64,000 nucleotides of DNA, taken from the NCBI GenBank assembly GCA_963741995.1, contig CAVUKI010000002.1, positions 186,001 through 250,000 of the forward strand. Direction: 5' to 3'. The notes under the pieces are model-generated. The model had not been told where the DNA came from. It saw nothing but the letters and a program-made list of their open reading frames with translations, and did not search any database. A program made the position numbers and the translations under genes. Positions 26,971-34,489 of this stretch are shown here, in pieces (the stretch's first letter is position 1; the number at the start of each line of letters is the position of its first letter). This DNA comes from Bog-473 sp963741995 (lineage in GTDB: Bacteria; Actinomycetota; Acidimicrobiia; Acidimicrobiales; RAAP-2).

Positions 26971-27001
26971 AAAAACGGCTCCGGGGCCGCTCTGGGGCCC
27001 C
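26971..27001 (-). terminator. Possible terminator after the S53 peptidase
   Basis: On the minus strand, downstream of the peptidase stop, two overlapping hairpins can form: GGGGCC/GGCCCC (26983-26988 with 26996-27001) and a shorter CGGC/GCCG stem (26976-26989). The latter is followed directly by a run of five T (26971-26975). This would separate the peptidase from alaS transcription. The stem is short, so confidence is limited. Confidence 0.4.
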
Positions 27002-27025
27002 AAAAGGTCCACCTGGGGTGCCGGC

Positions 27026-29899
27026 TCAGGCCGAGGACATCCCCACGATCGGCTTGTTCAGCTGGATGCCGCCGGTGGAGCCGAAGAACGGCGTGTTGCC
27101 GTAGGTGAAGATCCCTCCGTCGCCGGCCACCAGCCAGTACCCCTGCGAGTCCGGGGCGGCGGCCATGCCGACCACGGGTTGGTTGAGGTGCACGGAGCCG
27201 GCGGAGCCGTAGAAGGTCGCGCTGCCGTAGGTGAAGATCCCGCCGTCGGAGGCGACCAGCCAGTAGCCGCTCCCGCCCGGCCCGGCCGCCATGCCCACCA
27301 CGGGCGAGTTCAGCCGAAGCGAGCCCGTCGACCCGTAGAACCGCGCGTCACCGTAGGAGAAGATGCCGCCGTCGGAGGCCACCAGCCAGTAGCCGCCCCC
27401 GTCCGGTGTTGCCGCCATGCCGACGATCGGCTTGTTGAGGGTCATGGCGCCGGTGGAACCGAAGAACCGCGCGTCGCCGAAGCTGAAGATTCCCCCGTCG
27501 GAGGCCACCAGCCAGTAGCCGCCGCCGTCGGCCGTCCGTGCCATGCCGACGATCGGCCTGTTGAGGTGACGTCCGCCCATGGAGCCGAAGAAACCGGCAT
27601 CGCCGTAGTCGAAGATGCCGCCGTCGGAGGCGACCAGCCAGTACCCGTCGGTGCTCGGCGTGTTGGCCATGCCCACCACAGGGGCGTTCAGCGCCATGCC
27701 GCCCGTGCTGCCGTAGAACCCGGCGGCCCCGAAGTCGAAGACACCCCCGTCGGAAGCGACGAAGCGATAGCCGCCGCCGCAGTCGAGATCCCCACCGAAC
27801 CCGTAGTGGTCGGCGGCGGACTGGGCCGAAATGCCCTGCGAGTTGCCCACCGTCACGTCGACGCACATCGGGTCGGCCACGTTGGGTGGGACGACGCTGA
27901 TGGAGGTGGCGGACTCCGCGACGATGCGGCCCCCGCCGGCCGGCCCGAACGTGACCGACGTGGCGTTGCCGAAGCCGCCCCCGAAGATCGTGATGGCGCC
28001 CGCACCCGTGACCGGCCCCACATTGGGGCTCACGGCGGCGACCGACGGGCACCCGTCCGCGCCTTGCAGCGCGAGGGACAGGTTCTGGTCGACCGGTGTG
28101 CCGAGGCCGCTGGCGGCATCGAACCCGGTGCCGGCGCTGAATTGCCCGAGGTTGGAGTCGGTGAAGTCGTTGTTGCCCTGCGTGATGTCGGTGAAGGTGT
28201 CGCTGTTGGCCCGCTGCGCCGCGTAGAGCGCGGGGCCGACCCGGCCGAGCGGGAAGAAACATCCCTGATTGGTATCGACGAAGAGGCCCGCGTTGGTGGG
28301 TGCGGCGACGCTGGTGCCGCCGAAGCCCGTCCAGCGGCCATCCCAGTAGGCGGCGACGCCACCGGCCAACGGGTCTGACGGATAGGAGAAGTCGGGCACC
28401 GCCCGGCAGGTGCCGAGCGCGCAGGGTGTGGTGTCGAGTCCCGTCGCCGCGGGCTGGCCCGGATTGGCGGGCCACTCGAGGGAGTACCCGCCGCCGCCGG
28501 CCCCGAGCCGGCTGTTGAGCGCACACGCCGACGTGGACCCCTCGCAGTCGTTCCACACCGCCTGCGACGCGGCCGACGCACTGGTCATGGTGGTCCCGCC
28601 CGCGCTCACGACGTCGGGCTGCGAGCCGGGATCGTCGACGGCCAGCGCGGTCGAGTGGTTCGTCTGGAAACAGTCCTCGGATCCGGTGTCGCCCGACGCC
28701 GCGATCACGGACTGCCCCTGCACCGCCATGCGCTGGAAGATCCCGTTCTCCGTCTGGCGGTCGGCGGCGGGCATGGCGGCCTCGCAGACGCCCCAACTCG
28801 TCGTCACGACCTGCGAGCTGTCGTCGCTGGCGATCCGGTTGAACAGGTCGAAGGTTTGCGCGTCGTCGCCATTCGGCGCCTCGTAGACGACGAGGGAGGC
28901 GGAGGGGGCGTTGACGGCGGCCAGTTCCGTATCGAGCGCGGCCTCGCCGTCGGAGCCCTGGGGCGCGCCGCCCGCCCCGCCGTCGACGAGCACGTTGCGG
29001 ATCGGGTTGGACAGCCCGTAGCACTGCTGGAACGCGGCGAAGTCGCTCGAGGCGTACTGCTCGAATTCGACGACGGCGATGGACTGCCCGATCCCGGAGC
29101 GCCCCTGCCCGAAGAGCTGGTCCAGGCCGAAGACGGAGGCGAGTTCCGACGAGGTGTACGTGCCGTCGACAGCCGTCCCCTGCGCGGCGGCGCAGGCCTG
29201 CGGTGTGCCGGCGTGGGCGATGGCCGGTGCCCCGGGCGACCCGGGCGCCGGCTGCGCCTCCGGCGATGCCGTGGCACCGCTCGGGCCCTGCTTGAGCATG
29301 GAGTGCTCTCTGACCAGGCCATCGAGGCCGACCACCGCGGTGACCGCACCGTCCAGGGAGGCCGGGATGGCCGGCGACGCCACGTTGACGATCGCCGAGG
29401 CGGCTTCGCCCGGGGCCTGGACCGACTCCAGGGGCGTGCCGAGCGCCGCCGAGACCACGGACGCCGTGCCACTGACCGGCAAGAGCGCGCTGCCGGCCTC
29501 GGGTGTGCCGACCGTGAGCCCCTCGTTGCGCAGAACGGAAGACACCTGCGCCACCTCGGCCGCGCTCGGCCCGTAGTCCGCCGCGTATTGCGCCGCGGTC
29601 AGGTAGTGCCGGTAGTCCGGCGAGCCGGGCGTCGACACCGCGGCGACGGTCAGGGCCAATCCGGCGGGATTCTGCCCGGCCAGCACCACGTCGAGGTCGA
29701 GCACCTGACCGGAGGGGGCGGCGCCCAACTGGGTGGCGCCCGCCGGCAGGACCGGTGCGGCCTGGGGCAGGAGGATCCGCCCGGGCAACGAGGCCCCGGC
29801 CCCGGCGGCGGAGGCAGTGGCTGTGGCGGCGACCGGGACGAGCGCGCCGACCGACAGCGCGGCGGCCCCGAGAGCGACGGCCAGCACCCGCCGGTTCAT
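27026..29899 (-). CDS. Secreted S53 (sedolisin/kumamolisin) peptidase with TIG domain and C-terminal repeat domain
   Basis: A 957-residue exported peptidase. A signal peptide (residues 1-32, ending in ATASAAG) precedes a pro-kumamolisin activation domain (about 50-180). The sedolisin catalytic domain (about 235-600) has the Glu/Asp pair in GEAALDTELAAV, the Asp in SGDTGSED, the nucleophile Ser in GFGGTSVAAPTNAG and the calcium site near GTGFDAASGLGTP. A TIG-like domain follows (VSPNVGPVTGAGAITIFGGG), then six repeats of about 42 residues with core GYWLVASDGGIF (708-957), likely a beta-propeller or wall-binding module. Its ATG lies in the rarA stop (ATGA). Sedolisins usually act in acid. Confidence 0.9.
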   Translation of the reverse strand: MNRRVLAVALGAAALSVGALVPVAATATASAAGAGASLPGRILLPQAAPVLPAGATQLGAAPSGQVLDLDVVLAGQNPAGLALTVAAVSTPGSPDYRHYLTAAQYAADYGPSAAEVAQVSSVLRNEGLTVGTPEAGSALLPVSGTASVVSAALGTPLESVQAPGEAASAIVNVASPAIPASLDGAVTAVVGLDGLVREHSMLKQGPSGATASPEAQPAPGSPGAPAIAHAGTPQACAAAQGTAVDGTYTSSELASVFGLDQLFGQGRSGIGQSIAVVEFEQYASSDFAAFQQCYGLSNPIRNVLVDGGAGGAPQGSDGEAALDTELAAVNAPSASLVVYEAPNGDDAQTFDLFNRIASDDSSQVVTTSWGVCEAAMPAADRQTENGIFQRMAVQGQSVIAASGDTGSEDCFQTNHSTALAVDDPGSQPDVVSAGGTTMTSASAASQAVWNDCEGSTSACALNSRLGAGGGGYSLEWPANPGQPAATGLDTTPCALGTCRAVPDFSYPSDPLAGGVAAYWDGRWTGFGGTSVAAPTNAGLFVDTNQGCFFPLGRVGPALYAAQRANSDTFTDITQGNNDFTDSNLGQFSAGTGFDAASGLGTPVDQNLSLALQGADGCPSVAAVSPNVGPVTGAGAITIFGGGFGNATSVTFGPAGGGRIVAESATSISVVPPNVADPMCVDVTVGNSQGISAQSAADHYGFGGDLDCGGGYRFVASDGGVFDFGAAGFYGSTGGMALNAPVVGMANTPSTDGYWLVASDGGIFDYGDAGFFGSMGGRHLNRPIVGMARTADGGGYWLVASDGGIFSFGDARFFGSTGAMTLNKPIVGMAATPDGGGYWLVASDGGIFSYGDARFYGSTGSLRLNSPVVGMAAGPGGSGYWLVASDGGIFTYGSATFYGSAGSVHLNQPVVGMAAAPDSQGYWLVAGDGGIFTYGNTPFFGSTGGIQLNKPIVGMSSA
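27029..27778. repeat. Six 126-bp coding repeats of the peptidase C terminus
   Basis: Six degenerate units, mostly 126 bp (42 codons), encode the motif GYWLVASDGG-(I/V)-F-x-(Y/F)-G followed by FYGSxG...LNxPxVGMA. They are protein-level repeats rather than slippage products, since synonymous positions differ. Similar repeats occur in many acidimicrobial surface proteins, which supports the taxonomic guess. Confidence 0.85.
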
Positions 29900-31188
29900 G
29901 TGTCGGCCTCCCCGCCCCGGCCCGCCGCATCGCGCGGCGTGGGCTCGTAGTACACCCGTCCCTCGAGCGCGTCAGGACGATACTGCTGAGGGACCACTCC
30001 GGAGGGGTCATCGTGGGGGTAGACGTAGCCGTCGCCGTGCCCCAACGTGGCGGCGCCCTTGTAGTGGGCGTCACGCAGGTGGGTGGGGACCTCTTGGCTC
30101 ACGCTGGAGCGCACATCGGCCTGGGCCCGGCCCAGCGCCACCACGACGGCGTTCGACTTGGGCGCCCGGGCCAGGTAGATCACGGCCTCGGCCAGGTTCA
30201 GCGCCGCCTCGGGCAGCCCGACGTACTCGACCGCCCGGGCGGCGGCCTCGGCCACCAAGAGCGCCTGGGGATCGGCCAACCCGATGTCCTCACTGGCCAG
30301 GATCACCATGCGGCGGGCCAGGAAACGGGGATCCTCCCCCGCTTCTATCATGCGGGCCATCCAGTAGAGCCCGGCGTCGGGGTCCGAGCCCCGCACGCTC
30401 TTGATCAGCGCACTGATCTGGTCGTAGTGCTCGTCGGCGCCCTGGTGGAACAGGCGGCCGTCCCGGGCCCGCGCCATGTCGTCCATGGTCAGCAGCACCC
30501 GCGCGTCATCGGAACCTGGGCCCGCGGCGCTGCGCGCCAGGGCCACCGCCACCTCCACCGTCGTCAGCGCGGCGCGGGCGTCGCCCTCGCAGGCCGCCAC
30601 CACGGCGTCGACGGCGTCGTCCTCGGCGTCGGCCCCCTCCAGATCCAGACCCCGCCGGATCAGCGTGCGCAGGTTGTCCGGCGACAAGGGGTGCAGCCGC
30701 CACAGTGAGGTCCGGCTCAACAGGGGCGGATTGACCTCGAAGAAAGGATTCTCCGTGGTGGCCCCGACGAGCACGACCAGCCCGTCCTCGACGGCGGGGA
30801 GGAGCACGTCCTGCTGGGACTTGCTGAAGCGATGCACCTCGTCGATGAAGAGCATGGTGCCCTGGCCCTGCTCGCCCAGGCGGCGCTCGGCCTCGGCGAG
30901 GGCCTCGCGGACGTCCTTCACGCCGGCGGCCGTGGCCGAGAGCGTGGTCAGGTGCTTGGACGTGGTGTCGGCCAGCAGCCTGGCCAGCGTGGTCTTCCCG
31001 GTGCCGGCGGGGCCCCACAGGATCGACGACCCGACCCGGTCGGAATCGGCCAGCCGGCGCAAGGGGGCACCGGGGCCGATGAGGTGTTCCTGCCCCACGA
31101 CCTCATCGAGCGTGCGGGGGCGGAGACGGGCTGCCAGGGGCGCCTGGCGCTGGAGGCGGCGGTCGGCGGCGTCGGCGAAGAGGCTCAG
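29896..31188 (-). CDS. rarA: Replication-associated recombination AAA+ protein RarA, unusual CTG start
   Basis: A RarA/MgsA ATPase of 430 residues acting at stalled replication forks. The protein begins at SLFADAADRR, then RLRPRTLDEVVGQEHLIGPG, Walker A LWGPAGTGKTTLARLL, Walker B TMLFIDEVHRFSKSQQD, sensor-type GATTENPFFEVNPPLLSR, and the C-terminal block AEAVIYLARAPKSN...VSQEVPTHLRDAHYKG. No ATG, GTG or TTG fits: the codon overlapping the aspS stop is CTG (31188-31186, CTGA), and the next candidate is too far inside. I take CTG as the start by analogy with the ATGA couplings here. The stop overlaps the peptidase ATG. Confidence 0.9.
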   Translation of the reverse strand: MSLFADAADRRLQRQAPLAARLRPRTLDEVVGQEHLIGPGAPLRRLADSDRVGSSILWGPAGTGKTTLARLLADTTSKHLTTLSATAAGVKDVREALAEAERRLGEQGQGTMLFIDEVHRFSKSQQDVLLPAVEDGLVVLVGATTENPFFEVNPPLLSRTSLWRLHPLSPDNLRTLIRRGLDLEGADAEDDAVDAVVAACEGDARAALTTVEVAVALARSAAGPGSDDARVLLTMDDMARARDGRLFHQGADEHYDQISALIKSVRGSDPDAGLYWMARMIEAGEDPRFLARRMVILASEDIGLADPQALLVAEAAARAVEYVGLPEAALNLAEAVIYLARAPKSNAVVVALGRAQADVRSSVSQEVPTHLRDAHYKGAATLGHGDGYVYPHDDPSGVVPQQYRPDALEGRVYYEPTPRDAAGRGGEADT

Positions 31189-33011
31189 TGGGCGTCCTCG
31201 TCGCGCTTTCCTGCGGGTCCTGCCGGTGCGGGCGGCACCACGACCCGGATGCCCAGCTCGGCCAGGCTGGCGGCGGGCAGTGGCGTGGGGGCCCCGGTCA
31301 GGAGGTCGGCCCCGGACTGGGTCTTGGGGTAGGCGATGACCTCCCGGATGTTCTCCTCGCCGGCCAGGATCGCCACCAGCCGGTCGACCCCGACGGCGAA
31401 CCCCGCGTGCGGCGGCGCCCCGTAGCGGAAGGCGCCCAGCAGGAACCCGAAGCGGGCCTCGGCCTCCTCGGGCCCGATGCCCAAGGCGGCGAACACCTGC
31501 TCCTGAATCCCCCGGCGATGGATACGGACACTCCCCGAGCCCAGCTCCCATCCGTTGAGCACCAGGTCGTAGGCCTGCGAGCGGACGGCGAACGGTTCGG
31601 TCGCCAGCAGGGGCAGGTCCTCGGGGTAGGGCATGGTGAACGGATGGTGCGCCGGCTGCGGGTTGCCGTCGGCCCCGGTGCCGTCGAACATGGGGAAGTC
31701 GACGACCCACACGTATCGATGCGGGCCCTGGGCCACCGGCGGCGCCCCGATCGCCACGCGCAGCGTGCCCAGCACCTCGCACGCCGTGGCGTAGGTGTCC
31801 GAGACCATGAGGATGAGGTCCCCGGGGTTCGCCTTCGTCTGTTGCAGGACGCGTCCAGCTTCCCGCTCCGACAGGTGCCTGCTCAGCGGCCCGTCCAGTG
31901 AGGGGCCGCTCTCCTCCTCGAAGACGCGGAACCAGGCCAGGCCGGCGGCGCCGGCCTTCTTGGCCTGCTCGGTGATCTCGTCCAGCCTCTTGCGGGGCCA
32001 GGTCGCGCCCTCGGGGACGACGATGGCCTTGACGGTCGGCGACGAGAAGGCCTTGACCTCGGTGTGCTCGAAAAGGGCGGAGAGGTCGACGAGCTCGAGG
32101 CCGAAGCGCAGGTCGGGCTTGTCGGTACCGAAACGGTCCCGCGACTCGGCCCATGTCATGCGCTCGATCGGGGGCGGGCGCTCCCCCGTGGCCGCTTCCG
32201 CCGCGTCGAGCACGGCTGCGGAGACGTAGGCCATGACGTCGTCCTGGCTGGCGAAGGAGCACTCCATATCGAGCTGCATGAATTCGAACTGGCGGTCGGC
32301 CCGCAGGTCCTCGTCCCTGAGGCAGCGGGCGATCTGGAAGTAGCGGTCGAAGCCACCCACCATGAGGAGCTGCTTCGCCAGCTGCGGGCTCTGGGGCAGC
32401 GCGTAGAACTCGCCGTGGTGGAGGCGGGACGGCACGGAGAACTCCCGGCTGCCTTCGGGCGTGGGGGCCCAGAGCAACGGGGTCTCTATTTCGACGAAGC
32501 CCTGGCGGTCCATGGCGGCCCGCAGCGCTGCGTTGACCCGGGCCCGGAGGCGGAGGTTGCGCTGCATACGCGGTCGCCTGAGGTCGACGTAACGGTGCTT
32601 GAGTCGGACGGGCTCGTCGGACTCGTCGCGGTCGTCGACGGAGAAGGGCGGCGGCTCGGCCTCGTTGAGGACCTCGACGGTGCAGTCCCCGATCTCCACC
32701 TCGCCCGTCCCGATGCCGGGGTTGACGGTGCCCTCGGGTCGGGCGCGGACGGTGCCGGTGACGGCGATGACCCACTCGGACCGCACGTCGGTGGCGTGGT
32801 CGATCACGCACTGGATGATGCCGGTGTGGTCACGCAGGTCCACGAAGGCGAGATGCTCGCCGTGCTCGCGGCGCCGGCTCACCCAGCCGCAGACCGTGAC
32901 GGTCCGGCCGACGTCGGCGTTGCGCAAGATGCCGCAGAGGTGGGTGCGGAGAGCGGTGGGCTGGTTCTGCACCGCCTCGTTGGTGGCGGTGGGGTTCGGG
33001 TCGGTCGTCAT
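31185..33011 (-). CDS. aspS: Aspartyl-tRNA synthetase
   Basis: A 608-residue bacterial-type AspRS. The anticodon-binding OB fold covers about residues 20-130 (CGWVSRRREHGEHLAFVDLRDHTGIIQCVID). The catalytic core has FVEIETPLLWAPTPEGSREF (motif 1), QIARCLRDEDLRADRQFEF (motif 2) and the large GAD insertion typical of bacteria. GAFRYGAPPHAGFAVGVDRL is motif 3. The hisS-aspS-rarA order is standard for the group. Whether it also charges tRNA-Asn depends on gatCAB, which is not in the window. Seventy-four bp separate it from hisS. Confidence 0.96.
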   Translation of the reverse strand: MTTDPNPTATNEAVQNQPTALRTHLCGILRNADVGRTVTVCGWVSRRREHGEHLAFVDLRDHTGIIQCVIDHATDVRSEWVIAVTGTVRARPEGTVNPGIGTGEVEIGDCTVEVLNEAEPPPFSVDDRDESDEPVRLKHRYVDLRRPRMQRNLRLRARVNAALRAAMDRQGFVEIETPLLWAPTPEGSREFSVPSRLHHGEFYALPQSPQLAKQLLMVGGFDRYFQIARCLRDEDLRADRQFEFMQLDMECSFASQDDVMAYVSAAVLDAAEAATGERPPPIERMTWAESRDRFGTDKPDLRFGLELVDLSALFEHTEVKAFSSPTVKAIVVPEGATWPRKRLDEITEQAKKAGAAGLAWFRVFEEESGPSLDGPLSRHLSEREAGRVLQQTKANPGDLILMVSDTYATACEVLGTLRVAIGAPPVAQGPHRYVWVVDFPMFDGTGADGNPQPAHHPFTMPYPEDLPLLATEPFAVRSQAYDLVLNGWELGSGSVRIHRRGIQEQVFAALGIGPEEAEARFGFLLGAFRYGAPPHAGFAVGVDRLVAILAGEENIREVIAYPKTQSGADLLTGAPTPLPAASLAELGIRVVVPPAPAGPAGKRDEDAH

Positions 33012-33085
33012 GGTGGAGGGGTGGAGGGGTCTCGGCGCTCAGTCTGGTCGGTGCGGCGGGGTGGTCGGATTCGGTTCGGTTGGGT

Positions 33086-34465
33086 TCAGCGGGGTTCAGT
33101 CCGGCCCCGGAGCCGGCGCGGCGCCTCAGCCTCAGCCTCAGCCTCAGCCTCAGCCTCGGCCTCGGCCAGAAAGACGATGAGTTCCTCTACAATGGCAGCC
33201 CTCGGCACGCTGCGCTGCGCCGCATCGCTGCGCAAGGGTCGCACGCCGACCGTTCCCGCGGCCAGCTCCTGGGGCCCGACCACCAGGGCCACGAGGGCAC
33301 CCGAGCGGTCGGCCGACTTGATCTGGGACTTCATGGAGCGCCCGTCGAAGGCCCGGTCCACCCGCAGGCCGGCCCGGCGCAGCTCCGCCGTCAGGGCGAC
33401 TGCGGCCTCGCCGCCCGCCGTGTCGATGACGTAGGCGTGTAAAGGGTGCGCCCTCAGCACCGACTCGGTGGTGAGGACGCCTTCGGCGTCGCACGCCAGC
33501 AGCACCCGCTCGATGCCGATGCCGAACCCGATGCCCGGCGTGGGCTCCCCGCCGAGCAGCTCGACCAGGCCGTCGTAACGACCGCCGCCGCCGACGCCGT
33601 TCTGCGCCGCGTCCAAGGCGTCCGCCGCGAACTCGAACGTGGTGCGCGTGTAGTAGTCGAAGCCCCGCACCAGGCGGTGGTCGATGGTGTAGGCCACGCC
33701 GAGCGAATCGAGCCCGGCTCGGACCCGCGCGAAGTGGGCGGCGCAGGCGTCGCAGAGGTAGTCCAGGAAGTGCGGTGCGTCCGCGGTGGCGGCCCGGCAT
33801 TCCTCCGACTTGCAGTCGAGCACCCGCAGCGGGTTCTCCAGGTGCCGGGCTCGGTGCGCCGGGCACAGTTGGTCGGCCCGCTCGGCCAGGAACTCACGCA
33901 GCAACGCGACGTATCCCGGCTTGCAGACACTGTCGCCCATGGAGTGCAACTTCAACGTCACCTGGCGCAGCCCGAGACCGGCGAAGAAGTCGTGCGCCAG
34001 CGCGACGACTTCGACATCAAGGTCGGCATCGGCCGGGCCCAGCGCCTCCACGCCCAGCTGGTAATGCTGGCGGTAGCGGCCGTGCTGGGGATTCTCGTGG
34101 CGGAACGAGGGCGCCACGTACCAGGCCTTCCACGGCGGCACCGGGTGGTGCTGCACGTAGGCCCGGGCGATCGGGGCGGTCCCCTCGGGGCGTAGCGCCA
34201 TCATCTGGCCGTCACGGTCCTCGAAGACGTACATCTCCTTGCCGACGACCTCGCTGCCCTCGCCGATGCCCCTGAGGAAGACGCCGGCGTGCTCGAGAAT
34301 GGGCGTGATCGTCAGCCCGTAACCGGCGCCCTCGACCAAGGTGGCAAAACGGGCGACCGTTTCCTCCCAGCGGGCGGACTCGGGCCAGAGCACGTCGTGC
34401 ATGCCCTTGGGGGTTCGAGCCGGCATGCCGGAGGCAGATCCGGGCGCGACCGATCCCGCGCTCAT
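33086..34465 (-). CDS. hisS: Histidyl-tRNA synthetase
   Basis: A 459-residue HisRS. It opens with ARTPKGMHDVLWPES; motif 2 is APSFRHENPQHGRYRQHYQLG, and the histidine-specific blocks LVRGFDYYTRTTFEF and GGRYDGLVELLGG...GIGFGIGIERVLLA are intact, followed by the anticodon domain. A possible upstream ATG is used as start; ATG 34426 (MPARTPKG) also fits. The C terminus carries an extra (AE)n run, AEAEAEAEAEAEA, coded by seven GCCTCR hexamers, that is not part of the enzyme fold. The gene starts 24 bp after rel. Confidence 0.95.
   Translation of the reverse strand: MSAGSVAPGSASGMPARTPKGMHDVLWPESARWEETVARFATLVEGAGYGLTITPILEHAGVFLRGIGEGSEVVGKEMYVFEDRDGQMMALRPEGTAPIARAYVQHHPVPPWKAWYVAPSFRHENPQHGRYRQHYQLGVEALGPADADLDVEVVALAHDFFAGLGLRQVTLKLHSMGDSVCKPGYVALLREFLAERADQLCPAHRARHLENPLRVLDCKSEECRAATADAPHFLDYLCDACAAHFARVRAGLDSLGVAYTIDHRLVRGFDYYTRTTFEFAADALDAAQNGVGGGGRYDGLVELLGGEPTPGIGFGIGIERVLLACDAEGVLTTESVLRAHPLHAYVIDTAGGEAAVALTAELRRAGLRVDRAFDGRSMKSQIKSADRSGALVALVVGPQELAAGTVGVRPLRSDAAQRSVPRAAIVEELIVFLAEAEAEAEAEAEAEAPRRLRGRTEPR
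33123..33164. repeat. Hexanucleotide tract at the hisS 3' end
   Basis: Five copies of GCCTCA followed by two of GCCTCG on the plus strand. On the coding strand this gives alternating Ala-Glu codons at the extreme C terminus of HisRS. The unit is a multiple of three, so length variation would keep the frame. Confidence 0.95.
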
Positions 34466-34489
34466 AGAAGGCTCCTCACGGGTCGGGGG

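Noticed and set aside
27029..27778. CRISPR or satellite DNA
   Set aside because: The 126-bp periodicity is that of protein repeats with diverged synonymous sites in the peptidase gene.
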